A stretch of DNA of 28,025 bases, from the NCBI GenBank assembly GCA_965555375.1, contig CBEWDL010000023.1, forward strand, positions 1 through 28,025, in the 5' to 3' direction. Below the pieces are notes generated by a model. The model was not told the DNA's origin, did no database searches, and saw nothing but the letters and a program-made list of their open reading frames with translations. Below are positions 1 through 6,052 of the stretch, in pieces (positions within the stretch are counted from its first letter, which is position 1; the number at the start of each line of letters is the position of its first letter). This DNA is from CBDVBL01 sp965555375 (lineage in GTDB: Bacteria; Zixibacteria; MSB-5A5; UBA10806). The translations under genes and the position numbers were made by a program.

Positions 1-595
1 GGCGAAGAAGGATGGATGCCAACCACCTAAGTTCAGAAATCTGTTTCAATGGCCGGAGGTGATTCTCATCTGCGAACCTAGCCATAATACCATACAACAA
101 GAATTGCCTTCCTGGCAAATGGAATTCAATTAATGGCAGGTTTACCTGTTTTCCCCCCAGAATCATGCCCTCAATAAGAAGGTATGTTATTCGGGGTGGC
201 TTTGTTTGAAGGTATCCATGCTTCGTCTTATATCCAAATTCATAAGGATAACTGAGCATAGTTCGCTTTCGCTCACCTGGAGACAATTTGAAAAAGGCCT
301 CCTGCCTAGATTCTTGAATTAACGTATCCGCTTTTATTATTAGCATGAAATTAGATGTATTGAACTGGAGAATCTGGGTTGAATCGAAATTTGCGATCTC
401 AATATCCAATCTCGGATTGCGATGTGCGTTTACAAATCCGAAGTAGTGAATTTTGATTCCGATGTTTTCATAATTGACAGAGAGACTTTTCTTAGCCACC
501 ATATTATTGATTCCCGGATTCCAGAAAACAACTCGCGTGCAACCCTGAAGAGTAAACATATAAGATAGAATTGTCAGCAAGATGGCACGGGACAT
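1..595 (-). CDS. Putative lipoprotein, C-terminus cut by the window edge
   Basis: The frame stays open from an ATG at 595 to the left edge, about 198 codons. The N-terminus MSRAILLTILSYMFTLQGC is a short lipoprotein signal: one Arg, a hydrophobic stretch, then lipobox LQGC with Cys19 as the predicted lipidated residue. The mature part is soluble and beta-rich looking (for example SVNYENIGIKIHYFGF and NFDSTQILQFNTSNFMLIIKAD), which recalls LEA14/WHy-like or immunoglobulin-like periplasmic domains, but I recognise no family. An in-frame ATG at 643 would add 16 residues before the hydrophobic segment. Neither start has a convincing Shine-Dalgarno, and 595 gives the more normal signal peptide. 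The protein should be anchored on the periplasmic side of a membrane. Its function is unknown. Confidence 0.6.
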   Translation of the reverse strand, partial: MSRAILLTILSYMFTLQGCTRVVFWNPGINNMVAKKSLSVNYENIGIKIHYFGFVNAHRNPRLDIEIANFDSTQILQFNTSNFMLIIKADTLIQESRQEAFFKLSPGERKRTMLSYPYEFGYKTKHGYLQTKPPRITYLLIEGMILGGKQVNLPLIEFHLPGRQFLLYGIMARFADENHLRPLKQISELRWLASILLR

Positions 596-690
596 TCGTT
601 TTGAAATATTTATCCTAAATCCCTCGTCTGCCAGCCTAACCATAAAAACAAAATCGTCTATCAACGTTAATGAGCCTTTTGCGTCAGTTT

Positions 691-726
691 TGTAGGTCGG
701 CCTCCGAGCATAGGGAGATTGCCGAC
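691..726. repeat. Imperfect palindromic intergenic repeat (GTCGGC/GCCGAC arms)
   Basis: The spacer between the lipoprotein and the membrane protein holds TGTAGGTCGGC followed about 20 nt later by GCCGACATTA. The 6-bp arms GTCGGC (696-701) and GCCGAC (721-726) are exact. Its GTAGGT edge matches one edge, in reverse complement, of the palindromic repeats at 1584 and 3281, so it may be a related but diverged unit. It has no T-tract and is not an obvious terminator. Confidence 0.35.
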
Positions 727-771
727 ATTATTCAATGTGATATCAGTTTTTTCTCCTACACCCGTGCTATC

Positions 772-1173
772 CTATGTGGCAAACCATATACGCCAAATGT
801 ATTTCACAAGAAAAAAGTACGCTAGGAGAATCGTTATTAATTTCAATACAAAGAAAATGTTTAGGGGCCATTTGAAATAGGAAGGCGTATCAAGGTCAGG
901 ATCATCCAAGACGTTTTCCAGTTTTCTTTCCTGATACCACTGGAAAAGACCCCATACTAATGTGGCAGATATGTAATGCAAAAGGTCAAATGCCAGAGAG
1001 AGAGCTAAGAGAGCAAGGGGAAAGAGCAAATCCGGCTCGATTCTTATTCCCGCCTCCTGCTCAATCCTGAAAATCCAGATAACGGCGATTCCGGCAAAGG
1101 CAAGGTGGCGTGCAACGTCACTGGCCTTGCCCGAAAACTCGTAGTAATGCTCTCGGTATTGGCTTAATTTCAT
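772..1173 (-). CDS. Small membrane protein of unknown function
   Basis: A 133-residue protein with an amphipathic charged N-terminus (MKLSQYREHYYEFSGKASD) and three predicted membrane helices at about residues 22-37, 48-73 and 105-128. A charged cytosolic or periplasmic loop (QERKLENVLDDPDLD) lies between helices 2 and 3. I recognise no family. The start codon lies 2 nt after the stop of the lysine-rich peptide gene upstream, and its own ribosome binding site is poor (GAG about 12 nt upstream). Translation is probably coupled to that of the small gene. The length and clean helices make it a believable gene despite the lack of a name. Confidence 0.6.
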   Translation of the reverse strand: MKLSQYREHYYEFSGKASDVARHLAFAGIAVIWIFRIEQEAGIRIEPDLLFPLALLALSLAFDLLHYISATLVWGLFQWYQERKLENVLDDPDLDTPSYFKWPLNIFFVLKLITILLAYFFLVKYIWRIWFAT

Positions 1174-1175
1174 TA

Positions 1176-1292
1176 TTATTTTCTCATAGCCTTTCTAGGG
1201 CCTGTTCCCTGTGTTCTTCTAGCTTTTTTCCTTTTGGCGACTTTCTTTCTGGCCGTCTTCTTTTTAGCTGTTTTCTTTTTAGCTACTTTCAT
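1176..1292 (-). CDS. Lysine-rich basic small protein (38 aa)
   Basis: I start this at the ATG at 1292, which has a clear GGAG about 7 nt upstream. A longer reading from a GTG at 1358 has no ribosome binding site and adds 22 low-complexity residues. The product is about half Lys and Arg, with repeated AKKKTAKKKTARKKVAK units like the C-terminal tails of bacterial histone H1-like proteins, and has no hydrophobic core. The likely role is nucleic-acid binding or charge shielding, but this rests on composition only. It ends 2 nt before the membrane-protein gene, so the two form a pair. A random reading of an A-rich stretch is the main alternative; the good ribosome binding site argues against that. 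Confidence 0.45.
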   Translation of the reverse strand: MKVAKKKTAKKKTARKKVAKRKKARRTQGTGPRKAMRK

Positions 1293-1475
1293 TTGTATCT
1301 CCGCTGTGATTGAGTTAATTATATTATTCCCTAATTTCCCTTCTATTCGTTTTGCCACTTACAAAAAACACTAATATTCACTGTTCCCACAATAACCTCA
1401 TCGTGGGAATCCCGGGAGGTAATCGAAGAACGGGTTTTTGGACAAAACTGTCAAGGTATTTTTTCGGCCATCGGG

Positions 1476-1537
1476 TGGGTGGCATGCTCTGGTCGAAGAC
1501 CTGAGCATGCTTACCCTGCGGGAAAGCATGCCACCCA
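1476..1537. repeat. Long inverted repeat with GGGTGGCATGCT arms
   Basis: Perfect 13-bp arms: TGGGTGGCATGCT at 1476-1488 pairs with AGCATGCCACCCA at 1525-1537. The 36-nt interior carries a further GAGCATGCTT core, so the element can fold as a branched or extended hairpin. It lies in non-coding DNA with no T-tract. A dispersed REP-like element is the simplest reading. No second copy of this unit is in the window. Confidence 0.6.
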
Positions 1538-1583
1538 TAATATTGTGTGCGGTCAAGTCCGGTTGTTTTCATGTGCCTCAGTC

Positions 1584-1614
1584 CCGGTTGTTGGGAGACG
1601 AGCTCCCAACCTAC
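1584..1614. repeat. Dispersed palindromic repeat, copy A
   Basis: A 31-bp unit identical to 3281-3311. It contains an 8-bp perfect stem GTTGGGAG/CTCCCAAC with a 5-nt ACGAG loop and ends in CCTAC. Two exact copies about 1.7 kb apart, both intergenic and flanking malic enzyme, support a genome-wide interspersed family. Confidence 0.75.
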
Positions 1615-1675
1615 GTAGAGGCGATTCGATTTCTGGATGGGGCTCAGAAGATAGAGAAATGTTTCACAAAATAAA

Positions 1676-1704
1676 TTGCTTTGCCGAGGCAGGTTATTTA
1701 TTAT
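1676..1704 (+). promoter_or_regulatory. Predicted sigma-70-like promoter for malic enzyme
   Basis: TTGCTT (1676-1681), a 17-nt spacer, then TATTAT (1699-1704). The -10 matches five of six consensus bases and the -35 three of six. Transcription would start near 1711 and leave a leader of about 50 nt before the ATG at 1763. Confidence 0.35.
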
Positions 1705-1762
1705 AGCTTCTGTTCTTCAAAGATGAAAGGCGGATGTTGGGGACTTAAACGAGGATAAATAA

Positions 1763-3115
1763 ATGCAGAACAAAGATCAATTGTTAGCCAAAGCCGATCA
1801 GCCGGGGGTGGAGGCGATGAAGCTTCACCCGTTCTATAAAGGCAAAATAGAGGTCGTCCCGAAGGCCTGCATCAGGGACTTTCAGGATTTCGCCGTCTGG
1901 TACACGCCGGGAGTGGCCAAGCCATGCCTGGATATCAAGGATAACCCGGAAAAGGTATTCGAGCATACCAACAAGGGCAATACAATCGCAGTCATCTCCG
2001 ATGGCACCCGCGTTCTGGGGTTGGGAGATATCGGCCCGGAAGCCGGGTTGCCGGTTATGGAGGGGAAAGCGCTGCTTTTCAAATATCTCGGCGGTGTTGA
2101 TGTTTTCCCGATCATGCTCGACACAAAAGACCCGGATAAGATCATAGAAACGGTGCTGATCCTTCAGCCAACATTTGGGGGTGTGAATCTGGAGGATATC
2201 GCCCAGCCGAAATGTTTTCGGATCTTAGATGAGCTTCGCGAAAAGGCCCGTATCCCTATCTGGCATGACGACCAGCAGGGCACGGCGACCGTCACCGTGG
2301 CCGGATTCATTAACGCTCTCCGGCTGGTGGAGAAAAAGATCGATCAGGTGAAGATCGCCATGGTCGGCGCCGGCGCCTCGAATTACAGGATTGCCAAGCT
2401 CTTGATAACCGCAGGGGTCAATCCGGAAAATATAGTTATGGTCGATTCAAAAGGGATTCTTCATAAGGGAAGAACAGAGCTGAAGGAAAAATATCGGGAG
2501 AAATGGGAGATTTGCCAGATTAGCAATAGGAAAAACCTTAAAGGTGGCACAGCGGAGGCGATGAAAGGGGCGGACGCCGTAATCGCCCTGTCTACGCCCG
2601 GTCCGGGCGTAATCAAAAAGGAATGGGTGAAGACCATGGCGAAAAACGCTATTGTCTTTGCCTGCGCCAACCCGACTCCTGAGATCTGGCCCTGGGAGGC
2701 TAAAGAGGCGGGTGCCCGCATTGTGGCCACGGGCCGCTCGGATTTTCCTAATCAGGTGAATAACTCTCTGGGTTTCCCCGGCATTTTCAGAGGCACTCTC
2801 GACGTCCAGGCGACCACCATTACCGACGAGATGTGTATCGCCGCCGCCTATGAGCTGGCGCAGCTGGCAGTCGATAGGGGCCTTACCGATAATTACCTGC
2901 TTCCCAACATGGATGATTGGGAGGTATTTCCCCGCGAAGCGGCGGCTGTTGGCTTGAAGGCGATCGAGCAGGGCGTGGCTAAAAAGATTCTGTCGAAAGA
3001 AGAATTGCTGAAGATGGCCTCGGAGAAAATCTCCCGGGCCAGGAACCTAACCCGCACCATGATGGATACCGGTTTCATCGAGATACCGCACCGCTATGTG
3101 GTGACTGGTGGTTGA
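1763..3115 (+). CDS. Malic enzyme (oxidative decarboxylating malate dehydrogenase)
   Basis: Converts malate to pyruvate and CO2 with reduction of NAD or NADP, linking the TCA cycle to pyruvate in the cytosol. The 450-residue protein has the malic enzyme N-domain with the WYTPGVAKP motif (catalytic Tyr47), the DGTRVLGLGDIGPEAG strip (residues 80-94) and EGKALLFK with the catalytic Lys102. Metal-ligand candidates are Glu144-Asp145 and Asp169-Asp170 (HDDQQGTA). The NAD-binding domain follows with GAGASNYRIA (202-211), ACANPTPEIWP and GRSDFPNQVNNSLGFPGIFRG. It is longer than the shortest bacterial forms (about 380 aa) because of a long N-terminus and C-terminal helix, and it lacks the phosphotransacetylase domain of MaeB. 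The start follows GAGG by 9-10 nt. It appears monocistronic. Cofactor preference cannot be read from the sequence with confidence. Confidence 0.95.
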   Translation: MQNKDQLLAKADQPGVEAMKLHPFYKGKIEVVPKACIRDFQDFAVWYTPGVAKPCLDIKDNPEKVFEHTNKGNTIAVISDGTRVLGLGDIGPEAGLPVMEGKALLFKYLGGVDVFPIMLDTKDPDKIIETVLILQPTFGGVNLEDIAQPKCFRILDELREKARIPIWHDDQQGTATVTVAGFINALRLVEKKIDQVKIAMVGAGASNYRIAKLLITAGVNPENIVMVDSKGILHKGRTELKEKYREKWEICQISNRKNLKGGTAEAMKGADAVIALSTPGPGVIKKEWVKTMAKNAIVFACANPTPEIWPWEAKEAGARIVATGRSDFPNQVNNSLGFPGIFRGTLDVQATTITDEMCIAAAYELAQLAVDRGLTDNYLLPNMDDWEVFPREAAAVGLKAIEQGVAKKILSKEELLKMASEKISRARNLTRTMMDTGFIEIPHRYVVTGG

Positions 3116-3185
3116 TAAAAGCTGGAGAAGATCCGTCAGATGGCCCGGGCGAACATAGATAGATACGGGCTGGAGTCAGCTTGGC

Positions 3186-3213
3186 TGGCGTTAGGTTCGG
3201 AGACCTGACGCCA
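3186..3213. repeat. Inverted repeat, 11-bp stem
   Basis: TGGCGTTAGGT (3186-3196) pairs with ACCTGACGCCA (3203-3213) through 11 pairs, one of them a T-G wobble, with a 6-nt loop TCGGAG. It starts 70 nt after the malic enzyme stop and has no T-run, so a dispersed repeat is likelier than a terminator. Confidence 0.55.
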
Positions 3214-3253
3214 CTTCAAGGGGGAAAGACCCAGGCCCCAGAACCCCGCCTGG

Positions 3254-3274
3254 ATTCCCGATCAAGTCGGGAAT
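3254..3274. repeat. Inverted repeat ATTCCCGA/TCGGGAAT
   Basis: Perfect 8-bp arms with a 5-nt TCAAG loop. The wider phrase, TGGATTCCCG to TCGGGAATGACA, resembles interspersed elements I remember from many environmental bacterial genomes; that comparison is from memory and untested. Confidence 0.55.
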
Positions 3275-3280
3275 GACAGG

Positions 3281-3311
3281 CCGGTTGTTGGGAGACGAGC
3301 TCCCAACCTAC
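3281..3311. repeat. Dispersed palindromic repeat, copy B
   Basis: Identical over 31 bp to copy A at 1584-1614, same orientation, with stem GTTGGGAG/CTCCCAAC and loop ACGAG. It ends about 35 bp before the cobO promoter. Confidence 0.75.
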
Positions 3312-3345
3312 ACGCCTTCTAGGTCGACCATAATCACCTTACCCC

Positions 3346-3374
3346 TTGAACCGTATGGAACCGTATTATATATT
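3346..3374 (+). promoter_or_regulatory. Predicted sigma-70-like promoter for cobO-trxB-lipA
   Basis: TTGAAC (3346-3351), exactly 17 nt, then TATATT (3369-3374). The -35 matches four of six and the -10 five of six consensus bases. The start site would be near 3381, about 45 nt upstream of the cobO ATG. This is the best promoter-like sequence in the window. Confidence 0.5.
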
Positions 3375-3426
3375 TTGACGTTTAGAATTTCGGATTCACT
3401 TGATTGGGGAGAGTTCCGGAGTAATA

Positions 3427-3972
3427 ATGGAAAAGAAATCCGAAGGAAAAGGATTGGTAATAGTCTACACAGGCGACGGCAAGGGGAAAACCACCGCCGC
3501 GCTGGGCCTCTGCATCAGGGCTGTCGGGTATGACGAAAAGATCTGCATAATTCAGTTTATCAAGGGTAGCTGGAGATACGGCGAATTGGATGGCATCAAA
3601 AAGCTAGCGCCAAACGTGGAATTGCATCAGAAGGGGCTGGGTTGCGTTGGTATCCTGCGCGACAGGCGTGATAGATCCGAGCACATAAAGGCCGCCGGTG
3701 AGGCGCTGGCGTTTGCAGAGGAAAAGATTCAATCGGGAAAATACGACATAGTCATACTCGATGAAATAAATGTGGCAGTTGACCTTGGTCTGATTAAAAT
3801 CGAGGATGTATTAGAGTTAATCGAAAATAAACCGGAGCTTTTAGACCTGGTTTTAACCGGCCGGAATGCTAAACAAGAAATCATTGACAGAGCCGATCTC
3901 GTTACGGAAATGCGCGAGATAAAACATCCTTTTCAAAAAGGGATGAAGGCTCAAAAGGGGATAGACTTTTAG
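3427..3972 (+). CDS. cobO: Cob(I)yrinic acid a,c-diamide adenosyltransferase (CobA/CobO/BtuR type)
   Basis: Transfers the adenosyl group of ATP to a reduced cobalt corrinoid, giving the adenosylcobalamin form, in the cytosol. The protein has 181 residues, the usual length. Near the N-terminus is the P-loop GDGKGKTTAALG after the strand GLVIVYT. ICIIQFIKGSW, the paired IVILDEINVA strand-and-acid motif and VLTGRNA near the C-terminus are all family hallmarks. I chose the ATG at 3427 because GGAG sits 5 nt upstream; a longer frame from 3400 lacks a site. It is the first gene of a three-gene operon, 12 nt ahead of trxB. No other cobalamin genes are visible, so a salvage or repair role fits as well as de novo synthesis. 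Confidence 0.93.
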   Translation: MEKKSEGKGLVIVYTGDGKGKTTAALGLCIRAVGYDEKICIIQFIKGSWRYGELDGIKKLAPNVELHQKGLGCVGILRDRRDRSEHIKAAGEALAFAEEKIQSGKYDIVILDEINVAVDLGLIKIEDVLELIENKPELLDLVLTGRNAKQEIIDRADLVTEMREIKHPFQKGMKAQKGIDF

Positions 3973-3984
3973 GAGATTGTAAGT

Positions 3985-4905
3985 ATGCAAGACTGGGACA
4001 TAGTGATAGTCGGTGCAGGTCCTGGCGGCCTTTGCGCCGGATTATACGGCGCCAGAGCCAACAGGAAAACCGTTTGCATAGAAAAACTGATGCCCGGGGG
4101 CGAAATCGTCAATACCGAATGGGTGGAGGACTACCCGGGTTTTGAAATGATAGGCGGAGCCGAGCTGGCTATGAAATTTGAGCAGCACGCCCGGAAATTC
4201 GGGCTGGAGATTGTCACCGACAACGTAACAGAGATTTACTCTGATGGCCGTCATAAGATCGTGAAAGGTGATGACGACGAATATCGCGCCAGGGCGGTAA
4301 TCGTGGCTACCGGCGGCAATCCACGTCGGCTTGGAGTTCCGGGTGAAGAAGAGCTGGCCGGCAAAGGGGTTTCCTATTGCGCCTTATGCGATGGGGCCTT
4401 TTTTAAAAACGAGATAATTGCGGTTGCCGGAGGCGGGGACGCGGCCGTTGAAGAGGCCGGGTTCCTCACCAAATTCGCAAAAAAGGTTTATATCATACAT
4501 CGGCGTGACCAGCTCAGGGCACAGAAAATCATCCAGGATAGAGCTTTCAAGAATGAAAAAATCGAGTTCGTATGGGATTCTGTGGTCGAGAAGATTAACG
4601 GCGGCAGTAAAGTTGAATCGGTCACAATTAAGAACGTAAAAACGGGAGAGGTTAAAGATCTGGCTGTCGGTGCGGTTTTCCCACTCGTAGGTTTTGTCCC
4701 CAATTCGAATATTTTTCGCGAGGCGATTAACAGAGACGAAACCGGCTATATAATTACCAATGAATATATGGAGACATCGGTAAAGGGAATCTGGGCCATA
4801 GGCGATGTTCGTAGGCAGCTCTGCAAGCAGATAACCAACGCTGTTGGAGACGGCACCACTGCTACGGTTGCGGCGGAAAAATATCTCGAGGCCTGGGATG
4901 ACTAA
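3985..4905 (+). CDS. trxB: Thioredoxin reductase-like NADPH:disulfide oxidoreductase
   Basis: A 306-residue low-molecular-weight thioredoxin reductase: FAD-bound, moving electrons from NADPH to a redox disulfide and then to thioredoxin or a similar protein. The N-terminal FAD fold has GAGPGGLCAGLYGAR (10-24), and ATGGNPR closes the first half. The redox pair is Cys132-Ala-Leu-Cys135 in CALCDGAFF, where classical TrxB has CATCDGFFY; both cysteines are present. The NADPH site shows GGGDAAVEEA (149-158) and HRRDQLRA (172-179), and GIWAIGDVR is the second FAD motif. The ribosome binding site AGGAG lies 9 nt upstream of the ATG. It sits between cobO and lipA, with spacings of 12 and 21 nt. Its partner could be a thioredoxin elsewhere in the genome or another small thiol protein. 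Confidence 0.92.
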   Translation: MQDWDIVIVGAGPGGLCAGLYGARANRKTVCIEKLMPGGEIVNTEWVEDYPGFEMIGGAELAMKFEQHARKFGLEIVTDNVTEIYSDGRHKIVKGDDDEYRARAVIVATGGNPRRLGVPGEEELAGKGVSYCALCDGAFFKNEIIAVAGGGDAAVEEAGFLTKFAKKVYIIHRRDQLRAQKIIQDRAFKNEKIEFVWDSVVEKINGGSKVESVTIKNVKTGEVKDLAVGAVFPLVGFVPNSNIFREAINRDETGYIITNEYMETSVKGIWAIGDVRRQLCKQITNAVGDGTTATVAAEKYLEAWDD

Positions 4906-4926
4906 GAGGAGCGTGAAGAAACTCTC

Positions 4927-5811
4927 ATGCGGTTAGCGGATAAGGACGCGGTTTCCAAACCGCGCTGGCTCAAGATAAAACCTCAGTTCGGGGAGACGTA
5001 TCGCAAGGTTAAAAGCCTTATAGGCGAGATGGAACTGCATACCGTCTGCCAGGAAGCTACCTGTCCCAATATTGGAGAATGCTATTCTGCCAGAACTGCC
5101 ACGTTTATAATCCTGGGCGCTATCTGCACTCGCAGCTGCCGTTTCTGCAACGTTAAGAAGGGAAAACCTGCCGATTGCGATCTCAGCGAACCGACGAGAG
5201 TGGCCGATGCCTGTGGAAAGCTTAATATGAGATTTGCGGTGATAACATCGGTCACGCGCGACGATCTATCGGACGGCGGCGCTGCTGTGTTTGCGGAGAC
5301 GACCCGGCTGATAAAAGCCAGAATTCCCACTTGCGGTGTGGAGCTATTAATACCCGATCTCTCAGGGAACACGGATGATTTGAAGACGATACTCGATGCC
5401 GGGCCGGATGTTCTGGCTCATAACCTGGAAACTGTACCGCGGCTTTATCCCGGGGTCCGTCCTGAAGCAGAGTATCAGAGATCCTTGAACATCCTGAAGG
5501 CCTCGTCGGAATATGGAAACGGTGTTGTGGTGAAATCCGGTCTTATGGTGGGATTCGGCGAGACCGAGGAGGAAATTCTAAATGTCGTATCCGAGGCTGT
5601 CGAACATGGGTGTCAGATCATGACCATCGGGCAGTATCTCAGGCCCTCCGAATGGCACCTGCCCGTTACGGAATATTATTCTCCTGACAGGTTTAAGAGG
5701 CTCAAAGAACGGGGAGAAGCGCTGGGCCTGAAATATATTGAAGCCGGCCCGCTGGTTAGAAGCTCCTATATGGCTCATCGCCAGATAGCCTCTTTTCGCC
5801 ATAGGCAATAA
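4927..5811 (+). CDS. lipA: Lipoyl synthase
   Basis: Radical SAM enzyme that inserts two sulfurs into protein-bound octanoyl chains to make the lipoyl cofactor of 2-oxoacid dehydrogenases and the glycine cleavage H-protein. The auxiliary cluster motif C-x4-C-x5-C is present as Cys41, Cys46 and Cys52 (CQEATCPNIGEC). The radical SAM CxxxCxxC is Cys67, Cys71 and Cys74 (CTRSCRFC). The conserved RSSY (278-281) near the C-terminus supplies the serine ligand of the auxiliary cluster. At 294 residues it is of normal length and all cluster ligands are present. GAAGAA lies about 8 nt before the ATG. No lipB or lplA is in view, so the octanoyl-transfer step must be encoded elsewhere. It is the last gene of the cobO operon. 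Confidence 0.96.
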   Translation: MRLADKDAVSKPRWLKIKPQFGETYRKVKSLIGEMELHTVCQEATCPNIGECYSARTATFIILGAICTRSCRFCNVKKGKPADCDLSEPTRVADACGKLNMRFAVITSVTRDDLSDGGAAVFAETTRLIKARIPTCGVELLIPDLSGNTDDLKTILDAGPDVLAHNLETVPRLYPGVRPEAEYQRSLNILKASSEYGNGVVVKSGLMVGFGETEEEILNVVSEAVEHGCQIMTIGQYLRPSEWHLPVTEYYSPDRFKRLKERGEALGLKYIEAGPLVRSSYMAHRQIASFRHRQ

Positions 5812-6052
5812 ATTGAGATTTCCGGATTGTGCGATTTCACAATCGTGCAGTCGATAAATAGATAATATTTGCAAAAGACTGCGCTCTCTGAAACAACGAT
5901 GCATATCGCTTTGATGAATAACGGAACAATTCGTCTGGCGATGTTTAGTTTCGCATCCGTTTAACGATTTCATACTGCAAATTTCATATTCGGCTAATCA
6001 AGAATTCTCCCTACAACCGATAATTTTAAGATGGGAAAGGTGGAATTATATT
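5812..6052. other. Spacer with one weak hairpin before the response regulator
   Basis: About 240 bases. GATTGTG (5825-5831) pairs with CACAATC (5838-5844) across 6 nt, shortly after the lipA stop, but no T-run follows, so it is at best a weak terminator. I see no tRNA fold and no promoter with good spacing here. Confidence 0.4.

Larger units (their letters stand above)
1293..1675. other. Repeat-bearing spacer without a convincing gene
   Basis: About 380 bases between the divergent basic-peptide and malic-enzyme genes. It holds two palindromic repeats, annotated separately. The short frames that cross it on both strands consist largely of those palindromes and lack ribosome binding sites, so I call none of them. 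Confidence 0.6.
3116..3345. other. Spacer packed with three different palindromic repeats
   Basis: No credible gene lies between malic enzyme and the cobO promoter. The stretch is a head-to-tail series of inverted repeats at 3186-3213, 3254-3274 and 3281-3311, annotated separately. None has a U-tract, but the first could still weaken read-through from malic enzyme. Confidence 0.6.

Noticed and set aside
1378..1706. Several open frames of 60-78 codons on both strands upstream of malic enzyme
   Set aside because: They consist largely of the palindromic repeats, lack ribosome binding sites and overlap one another in conflicting frames.
3273..3533. 86-codon frame before cobO
   Set aside because: It starts in the 31-bp palindromic repeat and runs out of frame into cobO; no protein character.
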